From the NCBI GenBank assembly GCA_013400975.1, contig WBMZ01012038.1:1-64000 (forward strand): 64,000 bases of DNA. The letters run 5' to 3'. Shown piece by piece: positions 1-11,900 of the stretch. The stretch's first letter is position 1. Each line of letters opens with the position of its first letter. Under the pieces are notes generated by a model. That model made no database searches and was not told the origin of the DNA. It saw only the letters and a list, made by a program, of their open reading frames with translations. The DNA comes from Atrichornis clamosus. Its lineage: Eukaryota > Chordata > Aves > Passeriformes > Menuridae. The translations under genes were made by a program, and so were the position numbers.

Positions 1-201
1 GCCGCCGGCCCCGGCCCCGCCGGCCGCCCCGCCAGCCCCGCGCCCGCCGTCTTCATCTTCGAGCACAAGGCGCAGCACATCGCCCGGTTCATCCACAACA
101 GCCACGACCTCACCTACTTCGCCTACCTGATCAAGGCGCAGCCCGATAACCCCGACTCCCCCATGGCCTGCCATGTCTTCCGGGCCAACGACCCCAACCA
201 G
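1..201 (+). CDS. TBC1D4: TBC1D4 first coding exon, 3' part (PTB domain 1, C-terminal half)
   Basis: Frame 1 is open from base 1 and encodes 67 residues. An Ala/Pro/Gly-rich stretch of about 16 residues comes first, then [20 protein letters not shown] and [12 protein letters not shown], ending in [11 protein letters not shown]. This matches the C-terminal half of the first phosphotyrosine-binding domain of TBC1D4, including the strand that carries CHVF. The exon is cut at its 5' side by the window edge, so the start codon is not visible. It ends in phase 0 after CAG at 199-201, because the next exon begins with codons V-P-D-V and the family reads Q-V-P-D-V across this junction. The donor that follows is GCGAGT rather than GT. 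The ATG at 163 is an internal methionine. Two longer frames run on past 201 in this GC-rich DNA but have no support as protein. Confidence 0.93.
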
Positions 202-207
202 GCGAGT
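202..207 (+). other. TBC1D4: Non-canonical GC splice donor of intron 1 (CAG|GCGAGT)
   Basis: Protein continuity fixes the exon end after the CAG codon at 199-201. The intron then starts GCGAGT, which matches the donor consensus everywhere except position +2 (C instead of T). That is the usual pattern for GC-AG introns, where the remaining donor bases are strong. The nearest GT, at 206-207, would add four bases (GCGA) to the exon and break the frame into the next exon. The partner acceptor is a normal AG at 54521-54522. A sequencing error or single-base polymorphism at 203 is possible. Confidence 0.8.
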
Positions 208-2749
208 GGCAGCGGGGTCAGGGGGAGGGAGCGCTGCCCGGGATCTCCCCGCTTGACTCCTCTCCTCCCCGGGTGGGACCCCAGAACTGAGCTCCGCGGC
301 TGCAGAGGGGGCCGATGTGCTCGGGCGGGGCAGGGTGGCGCCTGCGGGACCGTAACCTCCCGCACATCCACCCGCGGCTGGGGGGAACCCGCCCGGGTCC
401 GGCCGTGCCCGCTGGGCTCGTCCCGGGGCTGCCCCTGCAGCTCAGGTGGCTGCAGCGCCCTTGGGCTCCGCGGAAAGGGGGGTGTGTGGGCACAGAGCCC
501 CGCGTGGCCATGGGGTGCTGTGCCAGCCCTGTCCCGATCGCACGGAGCACCCCCTGCCCGGCCGGGGGTACCAACCTCTGCGGAACGCGGGGCAGCGCGA
601 GTTGGAGCCCCTTTCCTTCTCCCCGAGCCACCTTCCGTGGGGAGGCCTCGCATCCTGTAACAGCTCAATGGCAAGGGCACGGTTTGCTCTAGGAGCAAAA
701 TGCAGGATTTATGTCAAAGCGTCCCAGTCGTGGTGTCAGCGTTGGACAGGAATCGAGTAGTGAGGATGGTGCTTTCCCTCAGACCCTGGTGGTGCAGAAA
801 CCAGCGTTCGTGACCAGCGGGCCCTGTTGTGCTCACGGGTCACGCTAAGGACACCTGTGCTCAGGCATATGCAGTAGTGCTGCAAACAAGCCTAGGTTTG
901 GGTGGGGACATTGTTGATAAAGTGCCAACTGGAAAAAAAGACCTAACCGTAAGACTGTATTTTCCTGACTCTCTAGTATTTGGCTCACACATCAAATGTG
1001 CAGCAGCCTTCTTTTCCCCTCTCTGTTTAGGGTATGTGAGCACGATAGTTTGACAAGTAGGTTGGATAATTAATTTAGCAAAATGACAGCAGGAAAAAGG
1101 CCTTTCAATAACAGTCCTTTGGTTCAGTAAGTTAGGATACCTTCTCCTCAGTTTTCACACACTGGAGGGAAAATGCTTGCCATTAGAAGATAGCTGACTT
1201 ACTACATGTACCGAACAGCTGCGCGGGTTTCTTTTGTTTGTTTGGGTTTTCGTAAGTGAAGAGAGTAGGAAGTATTAAGAAAACTACTGAAAAGTTCTCA
1301 GTATATTAATTTTTATTTGAGCCAGCATACTGCCGGAGATTGTAACATGGAGGCATTAAGATTGCATGGATAGCTGTGGCTTAAGCCATCATCAGCGATA
1401 GGACAGGCAGGATCCCAAGTGGAGGTCACTGCTTAAGTTGTTGGCAACTGCTGTGGGTTGTGCTCTGCCAGGGGAGAGCACGCAGCGAAAGCGTGAAGCG
1501 GAGGGGATCATATCTGGCAAGGGAGGAGCCACAATGTCCTTTTAGGAGTTTGGCCATATGGACTGAGGGAGGAACGAAGGTTCCTGCTGTTCGCGGAAGA
1601 TCCTGAAACAAATTTATTTTTGGGGTAGGTCTGCTCTGGTACCATGAGTTTGTAAAACAATCTCTTTCTTTAAGATAGTGAATCTATAGTACTCTAGTGA
1701 ATGTGCAAAATACTGCATACGTTTACATTTGGGAGGCTGTTTCTGACTAAAACTTTATCCATATGTCTTTCCTTCTTTCCCCATGAGGAAAGTGTCCTTA
1801 TGTGCATTGAATTAAATTAAACTGATACTCTAGATAAAGTCTTCGTATTGAAAGAAGTTGTTAGTGTGAACAAGCTACCCCTCATATCTTGTTCAGACAA
1901 TATAGTCTGAAGTTATACCTGTCATGATTTTTTTTAACTTCATTATCATTAATAAAGAATATATCCCTCACAGGAACGTTACTCAGCACATGCTTTTGAA
2001 TTACAGTGAGGGTAGTAAATGCAGAGTTAGTGATGTGATTCACAAGTGTTTGACTAACGGGCAGGTTTTTTTTTTTAAGGTACCAAAAGGAAAAGAAGGT
2101 GGATTTTTTTCCCCCTCCTGAGTTTTGTTATCAATCGTTGAGGATTGGTTGGCTAAGGCTGTCCCAGTCTCTAGCTGTTGGTCTGTGCTAAGGCTTGGTG
2201 CTGAGTGGATGAAGTCAGGCTGCAGGTTACTAGCTCTCAAAATTTCTTTTGAAGCTCTTAATTGTTTATTATAAAATTGATGCTGTTCTTGCATGCTTTC
2301 AAGATCTTTAAGTACGTGCTGCTGTTTCGTAGTGGCTGTATGAGCCTCGTGTTATGTACTAGCTTAGAAAGTATTTTTCACAGCTGTTATTTTAAGACGA
2401 CCTCATTTTCCATCTTAGGCTATAGTGACTTTCAGCCAACCTAAGTTGGCACTGCTCCTGAGAGAAGTGATCCTGTCCTCTTGAAGCCTCGACCCCTTGT
2501 TCCTTCCTCTCGGCTTTGTCCTCACGACAGCACAACTGTTTGTGCAGTCGTATGGCAAACAGGATCAGGGAATTGACTGGTGTTAAATTTGCTTTCCCCC
2601 TGCCTTCTCTGGATTATTTCCAAACTGCTTTCCTCATTTGCTTTCCTATGCAACCCTAATAACCATTTACGTCAAGACAGGTTGGAGGAACAAGGTATCA
2701 ATGAGTAGCCAAAGAAGGGGGAGAGTCAGGTAGCCTTTCCAAAAAGGTT
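202..2749 (+). other. TBC1D4: TBC1D4 intron 1, 5' segment
   Basis: This is non-coding. It starts in the CpG island and becomes ordinary AT-rich intron by about 650. I recognise no interspersed repeat, RNA gene or conserved exon. The small open frames at 829-1053, 1426-1611, 1924-2121 and 2262-2444 show no family resemblance. Confidence 0.7.
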
Positions 2750-2925
2750 CTAGAGAAGATCCTTTCCAGAGAAGCTGTGGATACTCCATCCCTGGAATTG
2801 TTCAAAGTAGGGTGGGGCTTTGAGCAACCTGGTCTAGTGGAAGGTGTCCCCTTCCCATGGCAGTGGGGCTGGAATTAGCTGGTCTTTAAGGTCCCTTTGA
2901 AGCCAACCATTGTATGATTCTGTGA
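2750..2925 (+). mobile_element. CR1 LINE fragment, 3' end, sense orientation
   Basis: The segment has the hallmark order of an avian CR1 3' end. It begins with a piece resembling the end of the reverse-transcriptase ORF (aagctgtggatactccatcc), followed by gagcaacctggtctagtgg, aggtgtcccc, and caaccattgtatgattctgtg at the terminus. It is heavily 5'-truncated, about 175 bp, and clearly diverged. CR1 copies usually lack target-site duplications, and none is visible. The left edge is uncertain by tens of bases. Confidence 0.88.
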
Positions 2926-5900
2926 AGTTATGCTGACTTCAAATTAGCCGGAGATGACCAAAAAGCCATTATATTCCCCATTTTGGCAGTATTAAGTTTA
3001 GTAGCATTCTATCCTGTGGTCTTTTAGTTAGAAGACAACTAGCCATAATTTTTAATGATGGATGTAAATTATAAAAGTGAGAGGTTAATCATTAACTTCC
3101 AAGAGTCTAGTGCTACCATGACAATTCAAAAAACAATATAGGTGAGAATGAAAGTTTTGGCTTCAAGCCTGTAGCTTTGTCCACCAGCTGTTTTGCACAG
3201 TGTTTAGAATTCATGTGCATTCACTGTGACCACAAAAAGGGCTGTTATTCATAGAAAAAAGCAATATTTCTTGCCATTCCCTGCAAATTTCTTTACCAGA
3301 TGACCAATAAAAAGCCAATGCGATCTGTGCGCTGATGGCATTAGGTGGGAAGATAACATACTTTAATGTTACTTGCTGTGACTGAAGAAAAATGAGACAG
3401 TGAGGTAGTACAAAACACCTTCATATTTTATTACTCCTCTTCTGGAGTAGTGCTTTGGCTGAGTGTCAAACCCAGAGCTTGTCAGCATGGGAGTGAATGC
3501 TGAGATTCTTCTGTTGGGGGGCTGTGTGGGTGTCGCTTTCTTTTCCTGTTTAATTACAAAGGGAGGCATCTGTAGCTGTCTGACTGGTGGAGATGGGAAC
3601 TGAACATTTTGCCTTTTCTTTATCCCCTCAAAATTACTACAACATTTGCTGCTTCTTGTAACTTTTCGAAGCAGTAGCTGGCTGGAGTGAATAAAGGTAG
3701 TTGTCTGTTTAGTGCTGCCTGGTAGCTTCTGAGTAGCAGCCAGAGATGTTAGTATTGTATTGCTGTCATTTGATAATTATCTAGTATGCACAGAGACTGT
3801 AGACTTCAAATGACAGTGTTGTGTAATTTTATATTTGACAGATTTTCTTTACAATCCTGAGGACGGATTTTTTATTTTTTTTTAACCAAAAGTTAAGAGT
3901 TTATAGATGTGGCAGGCATACCCTTCTCGCAGCCACTGAGAAAAGCCTGTTTGGTTAGTGTTTTCAAGCTCAACTTCAACACATTTTTACCATGAAATAC
4001 TGATTTTATTCTGTAAACCAGATTTTAATTGTGTGGAACTATCAATGCAGTTTGACAATTGCCTCGAGTTTTCTTGTTCTCTGGGGGAGAGGCTTATGGT
4101 ATAATCTCTTTCTACAATTTTTTTTTTTAAATTACTGTGCTGGTCTAGATTGTGTTTTCTTCTTGAAACGTTAATAAGCCTGTTTTGAGAAGACTTTTTT
4201 TTTTAACCACAGTTGGCATCCTAAATCAAATTATACCCTAATTGATTCTTATTAGTGAAAATAATTGTTTCCTCTAATTAAGTAAGAACTTAATTGATGC
4301 ATTTTGGTTGTCTTTTGGAAAACTTATGAGCAATGATCAAAATATATTGTTATAAGATTTCAAAACTAATCCAAGCTGGCTGTGAAAGAAAAATATTCAG
4401 GTGCACAGACCTCAGCAGGATTTAGCTCTTGTGGGCATAATCCATAGCTGTGTCTTTGTGCTACACCCATGTGTTAAGGGTCTAGGCTTTCTCAAGGTGA
4501 AGCAGAAGTAATGGAGCCTTTTGGTGACAGTGTAAAGCTGTGATAAGAACTGGAGAGGTAGAAGGACAGAGGCAACAGCCAGAGACAGCCCACTTGTCAA
4601 AAGCACTTGTCTGTTTCAAGAATGTGTTTCTTGTTTGTTGGATAATGTTTTTCGGTAAAGCAAGGCTGTGAGATGGTTTGTTCTGGAAAAGCGAGGCATC
4701 CGTGCAAAGTCTAGTCAAAGGAGGCTTTTATGCTGTATTAATACCATGTTGCATAAGTTTCTTATTGAAGAACGTAAGGTAGAAATGTTTGAAGAAGAAA
4801 GTTTGTCAACTTTACATTCATATTTCTGTTGTCCTTTGATTTTTATGCGACATAGGAGCATGAGCTGAATGGCCATACAGTCTTGGTATAGGCAGTGCAT
4901 ATGTTCAGCATTGTTGATGTTCGTATTAAGTATTGCACTGGTTGAGTTGTCTGATAAGATGTGTTTTGAATCGGTATAACAGACACGACAAAAAGGATAG
5001 GCTCTAGGTTTTGAAGGGTTCTGTAGGGAATGGGAGAGATGACATTTGGTTGAAAGCACAATTTAGTTGCAGAGGAAAGATTTTCCATGAGAAAGATCGA
5101 TTGTCCCAGTTTTATCAAGAAGGCAATTCTTGGAGAGACCAACAACAAAAATGTTTTCTAAGTTCGTGTGGGTCAGAATTTCATTCATGGTTTGAGAAAC
5201 TGAAAAGCAATGACTTAGAGCAAAGCATGGATGCTAAGGGCTTGCAATGAATGCAGAACTGTTTGATGAGCAGCCTTATTATCTCCAGCTTACATGGATT
5301 ATACAGCCTCAGATGAAAAGTCTTGCACTCCCTATTTTTGAAACTGAAAGTTGAGAGCTTAAGGTTTCAGTTTTGTTTTCCTTAATAGATTTGGCACTTC
5401 TTTTTTTCCTGAAAATGAGAACACTTTTCATTTTAGGCTTGTAAAGCTGTCTTTTCATTCCAGTTTTGAGCTTCTTGTTCATAATAATTTTCTCCTGTGT
5501 CACAAATAGAAGAAATAATGAAAACATTTAAATTGTTAAGTGTTTCTAAATGGTGATATGTAACCTTTTTATTCCTGGTTAACGTTTAGGAGAGGAAGGG
5601 GAATAGTTTTAAATACTCTTACCTGTTGTGTTTGTAGGAAGAATTAATTCATTTTTCCTTTTGCAGTTCATGAAAACCTCTCCATTATTTGAGGAGTAGA
5701 GGCAATGTCTTGGAGGACTGTATATTCAAAAAGGCAAAATAAAATCTATGAATAATATATTTATTATGAAAGAATGTAAGCTCGCTGAGAGTGCCTGTAG
5801 GTAAGCAGTGACCAAATAATAAGGCTGTCTTAGTTAAAGAAAGGAGGTTGTGTGCATCCGAGAATACCAAACCAAGGCTTCTCTTTGATTGTTTGTTCCT

Positions 5901-8900
5901 GTGGGGGTTTTTTGTCCTGTCTTTCAAATGTTGAGGCAGTTTCTTTTAAAAATAATTAAAGAGAAGTCTGACTTTAAAAAGGTTTGGCTTTTTGGTATAT
6001 GTGTGGTATATGTGTGTCTTGGCTACAAGGAGAGTCCAATTTTTAGGGGTGACGAAAATCTCAGACCAAAATGCTTGAAGGTGGTTATTTATAAAAGTGA
6101 CCTCCAAAAAAGATTCAATTTCTAAACAGCCATTGCAAAATAGTGGTGTTCCTGACTCGTATCAATCTCTGCTCTTTGCTAGAGTTTGATATGGCATTTG
6201 ATGTGCACAGCTCACCCTTCCTTTTATCTCTTCCATCCATCTTCCCCATTTGGAACTCCTGAACATCGTGAGTTTCTCTGAGGTAAAGTGATGAATATAG
6301 CAGTGAATTTCGGGGATCAATCTCAGAGACTGCTGTCTGGTCTGTAGGTCAGGCAGATTTTCTGCACCTTTGGCATGGTCCCCTCATGGTACCAGCTGTC
6401 CTCTGCCACCTGGTTTTGTTTCCTTTGTGGTTTTAGATACTATTTCAAGTACAGAGACAAGAAAAGAAAGGAAGCGTTTATTTTCAATGTGGCTTTTGTC
6501 ATTTGTCACATATATGAACTGTGGCATCTTCTGCCTTCGAGTTATGAGCTGTTCTGAGGCACCTCTGGAGACCACAAGGGAATAAAAAGGCCTGCAACAC
6601 CTTCAAGGGTAAAAAGACCTACTTGTATAGATCTTAAATAATGTAGTGTTTCGGGGCTGCTGGAAATCAAATTTAAGGCAGCAAAGTGAAGTGACTTAAT
6701 TGAGAAACAGGCTCTGTGCTTTCCTGTTCTGTATCACCTGTAATATAGTATCTATCACCTTATGATCTGAGACAAATAGGTACATCAAGACCATGTGCAG
6801 TTAGATGGGTTCCAAAATAAAGTAGAACATCACCAATACAAGATAGCATATGATCATTTCACAAACAACTGTATTGTCCCTGAAGAGGTCAAAGTATAAA
6901 AAGACAGTACTGAATGTCACAGGACAGGATAAAAATATGGAAGTGACCACACCAGCGATGCATAAACAATGTGACATCCTATTTTGTGATTTGTTTTGGG
7001 TGCCAGAGAACATGCATCAGTTTCAGATATGCATGTTTTTGTCCATTAACATGTTGTGGTTTTTTACTCCTTTTCAAATGCATTAGTCAGGTGACACCTG
7101 GTAGATCAATGAGGTGGGCAAATAAACATTCTTGATTACTCTGGTAGTTAAGTCTTCCTCTGACTTTGATCAGAAGTGAACCTGTTTGTGCTGTATGGGT
7201 TTAGTTCTGATGGTATATTTAAGACTGAAGAGAAAAGGACATAAAAACGCAAGCAAGCAAACAAAACCACATGCATTTGCTTCAAAGGGCTTGTGGTAGC
7301 CCATATTAACGTCTTAAATTCTATATTTTTATAAAAGTTAGCTATGTATCTTGAAAAATCCAGTTTTTATTCTGAACAGTCATGCTCTACCAGCGCAAAG
7401 CCTATGATTGTCTCAAGCTGCTCTCCCTTGCCTCTGCCTCTCCATAGCAGCCACTCTGCTTGAAGTGAACAGCCACTGCATCCCGCTGTTTGAGGCAAAG
7501 CCTGCTTAAAGCCATCCCTCTTCAGTGGAATGGGCTGCTTAGCCCCCACCCCCTCGCCCTGCTGCAGGGAATTAGGACTTAGAGAAGTTAATTACTTGGT
7601 CCTCTTCTGGAGAGGATGGTGCTGCCAGGCTTTCCACTGCTTCCCTAGCAGACTCTCTCTGGGCAAAAATAAAAGGAAAAGCATGGCAGCAGCGAGACCT
7701 TTAGGTATCATTTTACCTTCCCAAGGTGAAACTGTGTCTTGTCTTCAGCTGCAGTAGTTAAACATGGCTTTTCTGTCCTTCTGCATGGTTTTAGTTACTT
7801 TAATCAACTGGACAAAAACCTGCAACGTATTTCAAGGGCTGTCATACAATGAAAGCTGTTCAGACAAGGTAGATGGCATATAGTAATTACATGGATAACA
7901 TGTCTTAAATTTTATTTTTCTGTTCAGAGCCTCAAAAAGATGACACAAGCTAATAAGTTACCTAGGTGCCTTACAACTCCTTTCAGTTTGGATCATTTGT
8001 AAGAGTGGCAAAATACTTCAGCTGAACCACTGCAAAAAAAGAAAAAAATTTGTTCTCACTTTTTTATTTTTAATGGGCTCCTAATGCTATTCAGAAACTG
8101 TGCTTGGTGCTTTGGAGGAATTGTGTCTATTAAACCACATTTCCTGACTTTGTAAGTTACTTGTAGTAGTGAGTTGTCTTCATCTCTGCTCAAATCTGAT
8201 TGCTTTCTCATGGAATCCATAATTTCCTTTTTAAAAAGAATTTTATCTATTCAGAATTAGGCTTTTATAAATAATACTTTCTGGAAATTTGGAAGGGTAA
8301 TATGGTAAGGATTTTCTTGATCTACATCTCTGGAACTGCTGAAGGTAGGTAGGATTCTACAGTATTGGGTATGTGACACTTTTCTGAAGGATTAAATTAA
8401 TTTAAAATGCAAATATGAGAGAGAGCCTTGTTCAAAGCCAGTGTGAAAGACTTGTAGAAGCTGTTGGGTAAGATAAAACCAATACCATAGAAGTGTGGCT
8501 CTCTTCCAGCTCTGCCATCCCTAGCTCTGCGGTTTTCCCTCTCCCATTACAGCTGACTTAAAAGTATACTTCAATCATGAAGTTCATTTTTGTTTGTTGA
8601 TAAACCTTAACAAGCCACTTGCTCTGGTAAAATTGCTGGGGTTATGTTTTATTTCATTACTCTCCTTGGCAGGAACATGTAGAAACAGCACAGTGCTGTT
8701 TAGAGAGCCTTGTTGCATTGAAAAACATGTTGAAGGAAGTCAGAATATTATCCTCCAGGGCACAGCAATGACTGCCTTTCAGACTGTTCATGATTTTGGG
8801 TTTTTTTTTTAGCAAGATAAATAAATATTTATTTTTTAGAATGGTGATGTTAAATATATTTCATGTACTATGTGACGCAAATATGGGTTTCCTGTTATGT

Positions 8901-11900
8901 TAATTTAAAAAAAGGGCAAAAGCAGCAATGTCCCAGGAACTTTGGGAATAGTCAGTGGTCTGTGGGTACTTGAGTATTTCTGAAATAGAATAAATATTCA
9001 TTAACAGAGCAATGAAAGACGTGCAGTGCTAACTTGTGGAAGCATATTTTTATGTGCCTTCTCATAGTTTGTTTCTTGCTTTGGCTTGATTATTCCTAAC
9101 AGCTTCGTCTCAAGTTACAGTAAGATTTCTAAATAAAAATAGAGTAGGGTAGTATATATTTAACAGTGCTGTATTTGCCAGGGAGGAACCAGTTGCTTGC
9201 TTTAGGACTGCTCAGTTGAAGGGCAGAAACAAAGCATCACACCAACTCCAGCTAAAACCTATGCCAAAAGCTGATGTTTGACTTTCAGGTGCCATACACA
9301 CACAAAGGTCTGCAATTCCTGCGTGCCCCAGCTCTGTCATAGTGTGCAAAATTATAGCTTGGGTAGGCTAAGGTGAAAAAATTCCTTCCAGCTTGTGTGC
9401 AAATTAGAAGGTGAAGGGATCATGTGTATGACCTGCTGCCATACTTGGCAATGAAAATAAATACCAGACTGCACTCAGTGTCATGGTACTTCTGTGGCAA
9501 TCTAAGCAGTTAGGCCACAAATTGCCACACAAGCTACTGTAACTATACTCTATAAAAGCAACAAAACAAGAACATAATTTAAGATCCCAAAATGCTGCTC
9601 TGATATGCAAATCCCATAACCGATAGGAGAGCTTTCTGCAGAAAATACTGCTCTTCCTGTAAAATTTGGTTTAGGGTTGTGTACAAGACTTTTGGCTTTT
9701 TGTGGAGAAAGATTTTGAACAAGTATCCCTTTTGTAGACAGTGCTTCTGGCCTGACTTTTTGGTCATAATCCGTGAGAGTCCTGTAATTTTCTGTGCAGC
9801 AGGACTGCGAGCTTGAGCAGTACAAAAAGTAATTTGTAAAGAGGATACACTTTTTTTGTAAAACAGCTACATTATAAATAGAGGCAAGATGTTGGCTCTT
9901 CTTCAGCAGCACTTTTTTGGGTGAACCTTGCCAAAAGAAAATCAATTGAGCCTTTCAGTAGGAGCAACACACCATACTTTTATTTAAATTATTCATGAAG
10001 AAACACACCCAGATTATCCATGGCATATGTGTGTATATATTCAGATCTGGCCTTGAGAAAATTTGCTGACCTAAACATGGGAGTAGAGTGGGAGCAAGGC
10101 AACATGATTAAAGCCAGCGCAGAAGGAGTGGGTTTACATCCTGGCACTGTGCCTCGGATTCCCTGTCTGCTTAGTGCTAGGGAGAACTAAAAATAATATC
10201 TGCAGTTTAGTGGGATGGTGTGAAGTTTACAAAATAAGTTTCCTCTATAGTGATCTTCTGTTTGCAAAAATCACCACAGAAGGTGATACAAAAAAAATTA
10301 TATAGAGTCATCAATCAATCTGCATGAATTTTGTGTGGTTTTTTTAGGGACTTTTTTTTCCTTTACTCAATATGCACATTGTCCTTAAAATATACAGCAT
10401 CACAGTTGGGAGTGTTAGAAAGGTGGAGACCAGCCCAGACTGCTGGATTTGCTTGAATTTTGTGTTTCTTTGTGTAAACAAGTATTTTGTTTCTGAGTGA
10501 TCACTCACTGTTCTGCACTTCATCTGTTTTACTTAAAATTATAGGCTTGATAGTTGTTGTATGGCAGTTTGAAAGGGAACTTTCTGTTTTTAGTGGAAAT
10601 TAGGGATTAAAACCCATTTTTAACAATACCATTGGTAGTAAGCTGAACAGCAGCTTAGTTGTGGTGCCATTTTATTTCTTGTCTGAGTTTAAATTTTTCA
10701 CATCTGACAACTTTTTTGGTATGCTTCTGCTCTGAGTTCTCACATGCCCACGGTAAAAAGGTCAGATTTTGAGAAGACAATTAATTGCTGTATTTCTGCA
10801 GCACAACAGAGTGGATGCTTCAGGATGTTAATTCTAGAAGTGTCAACCTCAGCAAGCCAGGGATGTATATGTATATGCTGCTGTTTATTACCTATCAAGT
10901 AAAAAATCTGCAATACTCGCATTATTAACTGGATTATCATAAGATTTCCTATTATGCCAAGCTTGAAATATCAGAAGGAAACGTTGCAGTGCTGTTTCAT
11001 TGTTTGCCAACCCAATCCATAATACTAGAGGGTTTTTTACCTATTTAGTCCTGCTGTTAGGCTTTGCAATTCTACTGTTAGATTTTAAACACAAAATATA
11101 CCACTACCTGAAGAACTTTGGCAGAGTTCCACTGGTTTTGACACTCATTTTGTGGATTTCAAAATTCTTACTGTAGCTCTGTGGAAAGCTCAGAATATTC
11201 TGTGGAGTCCTACGGATTGTTGCTGTCTTTGTAGAAGCACAGCACCCAGCCCTGTATTGGGCTGGTTGGTTATAAATAAAGAGTAGGCTTAATAGTGTCC
11301 TGTTACACAGGTCAGTTAATTCACTTGAGCATAGTGCTGCCACGTGGCCTCCCCAGCCATGTTATAGGGAGCAGTGTACATGAATTGTAATGGATCACTG
11401 CTTCTGGAAGGGCTGTTGTTTATGCACCCACAAGAGCCCTGCATGAAACTATGCAGGGTCTGCTTCATGCTTTCATCCCACGTTTAATTGCTTTGGGTTG
11501 GTTTCAGGGGACTATTCAGTGAACAACTTCAGGCTCTGTCCAGAGAGCCCTGCTCTGAAAGAGGATCCAAGGCACACAAATCATTGTCTGAATTGCAAAG
11601 TGTTCTCCTGTAGGATCACCAGCTGGTAGAAGATAATTGTGCTTCACTGCTCTGTTACTGCTATAGGTGTCATGCTACTAACAAATACAGCCGTCTCTTA
11701 CTATGGCATAAAAGTAATACTCTTGAAGGTTTTTGTTTCTAGCTGTACTGTTCCTATTACAATGTCAAAGTATCTTTCAGCTCAATTGTATTAACAATTG
11801 AATAAGGATGTGGCAGGTTTCTAATTCAGTTTCAGTACAGGGTGGTGTTGTCATTTGGGGCCTTACAGAGACGTAAGAAAACAACAAATCTACATGTCAA

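Larger units (their letters stand above)
1..645. promoter_or_regulatory. CpG island, 3' part
   Basis: The first ~640 bases are strikingly GC-rich with many CG dinucleotides, and composition drops to AT-rich from about 650 onward. The island covers the end of the first coding exon and the first ~440 bp of intron 1. Its upstream part, presumably with the TBC1D4 promoter and 5' UTR, lies outside the window. No core promoter element can be assigned here. The long open frames on both strands in this stretch follow from the scarcity of AT-rich stop codons. Confidence 0.8.

Noticed and set aside
202..209. Canonical GT at 206-207 as the exon 1 donor
   Set aside because: It would insert four bases before V-P-D-V and shift the frame into exon 2, which otherwise joins perfectly at 201/54523.
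123..760. Several overlapping long open frames on both strands in the first 760 bases
   Set aside because: They lie in a CpG island where stop codons are scarce. Only frame 1 up to base 201 matches TBC1D4, and the rest have repetitive Pro/Arg/Gly composition and no family resemblance.
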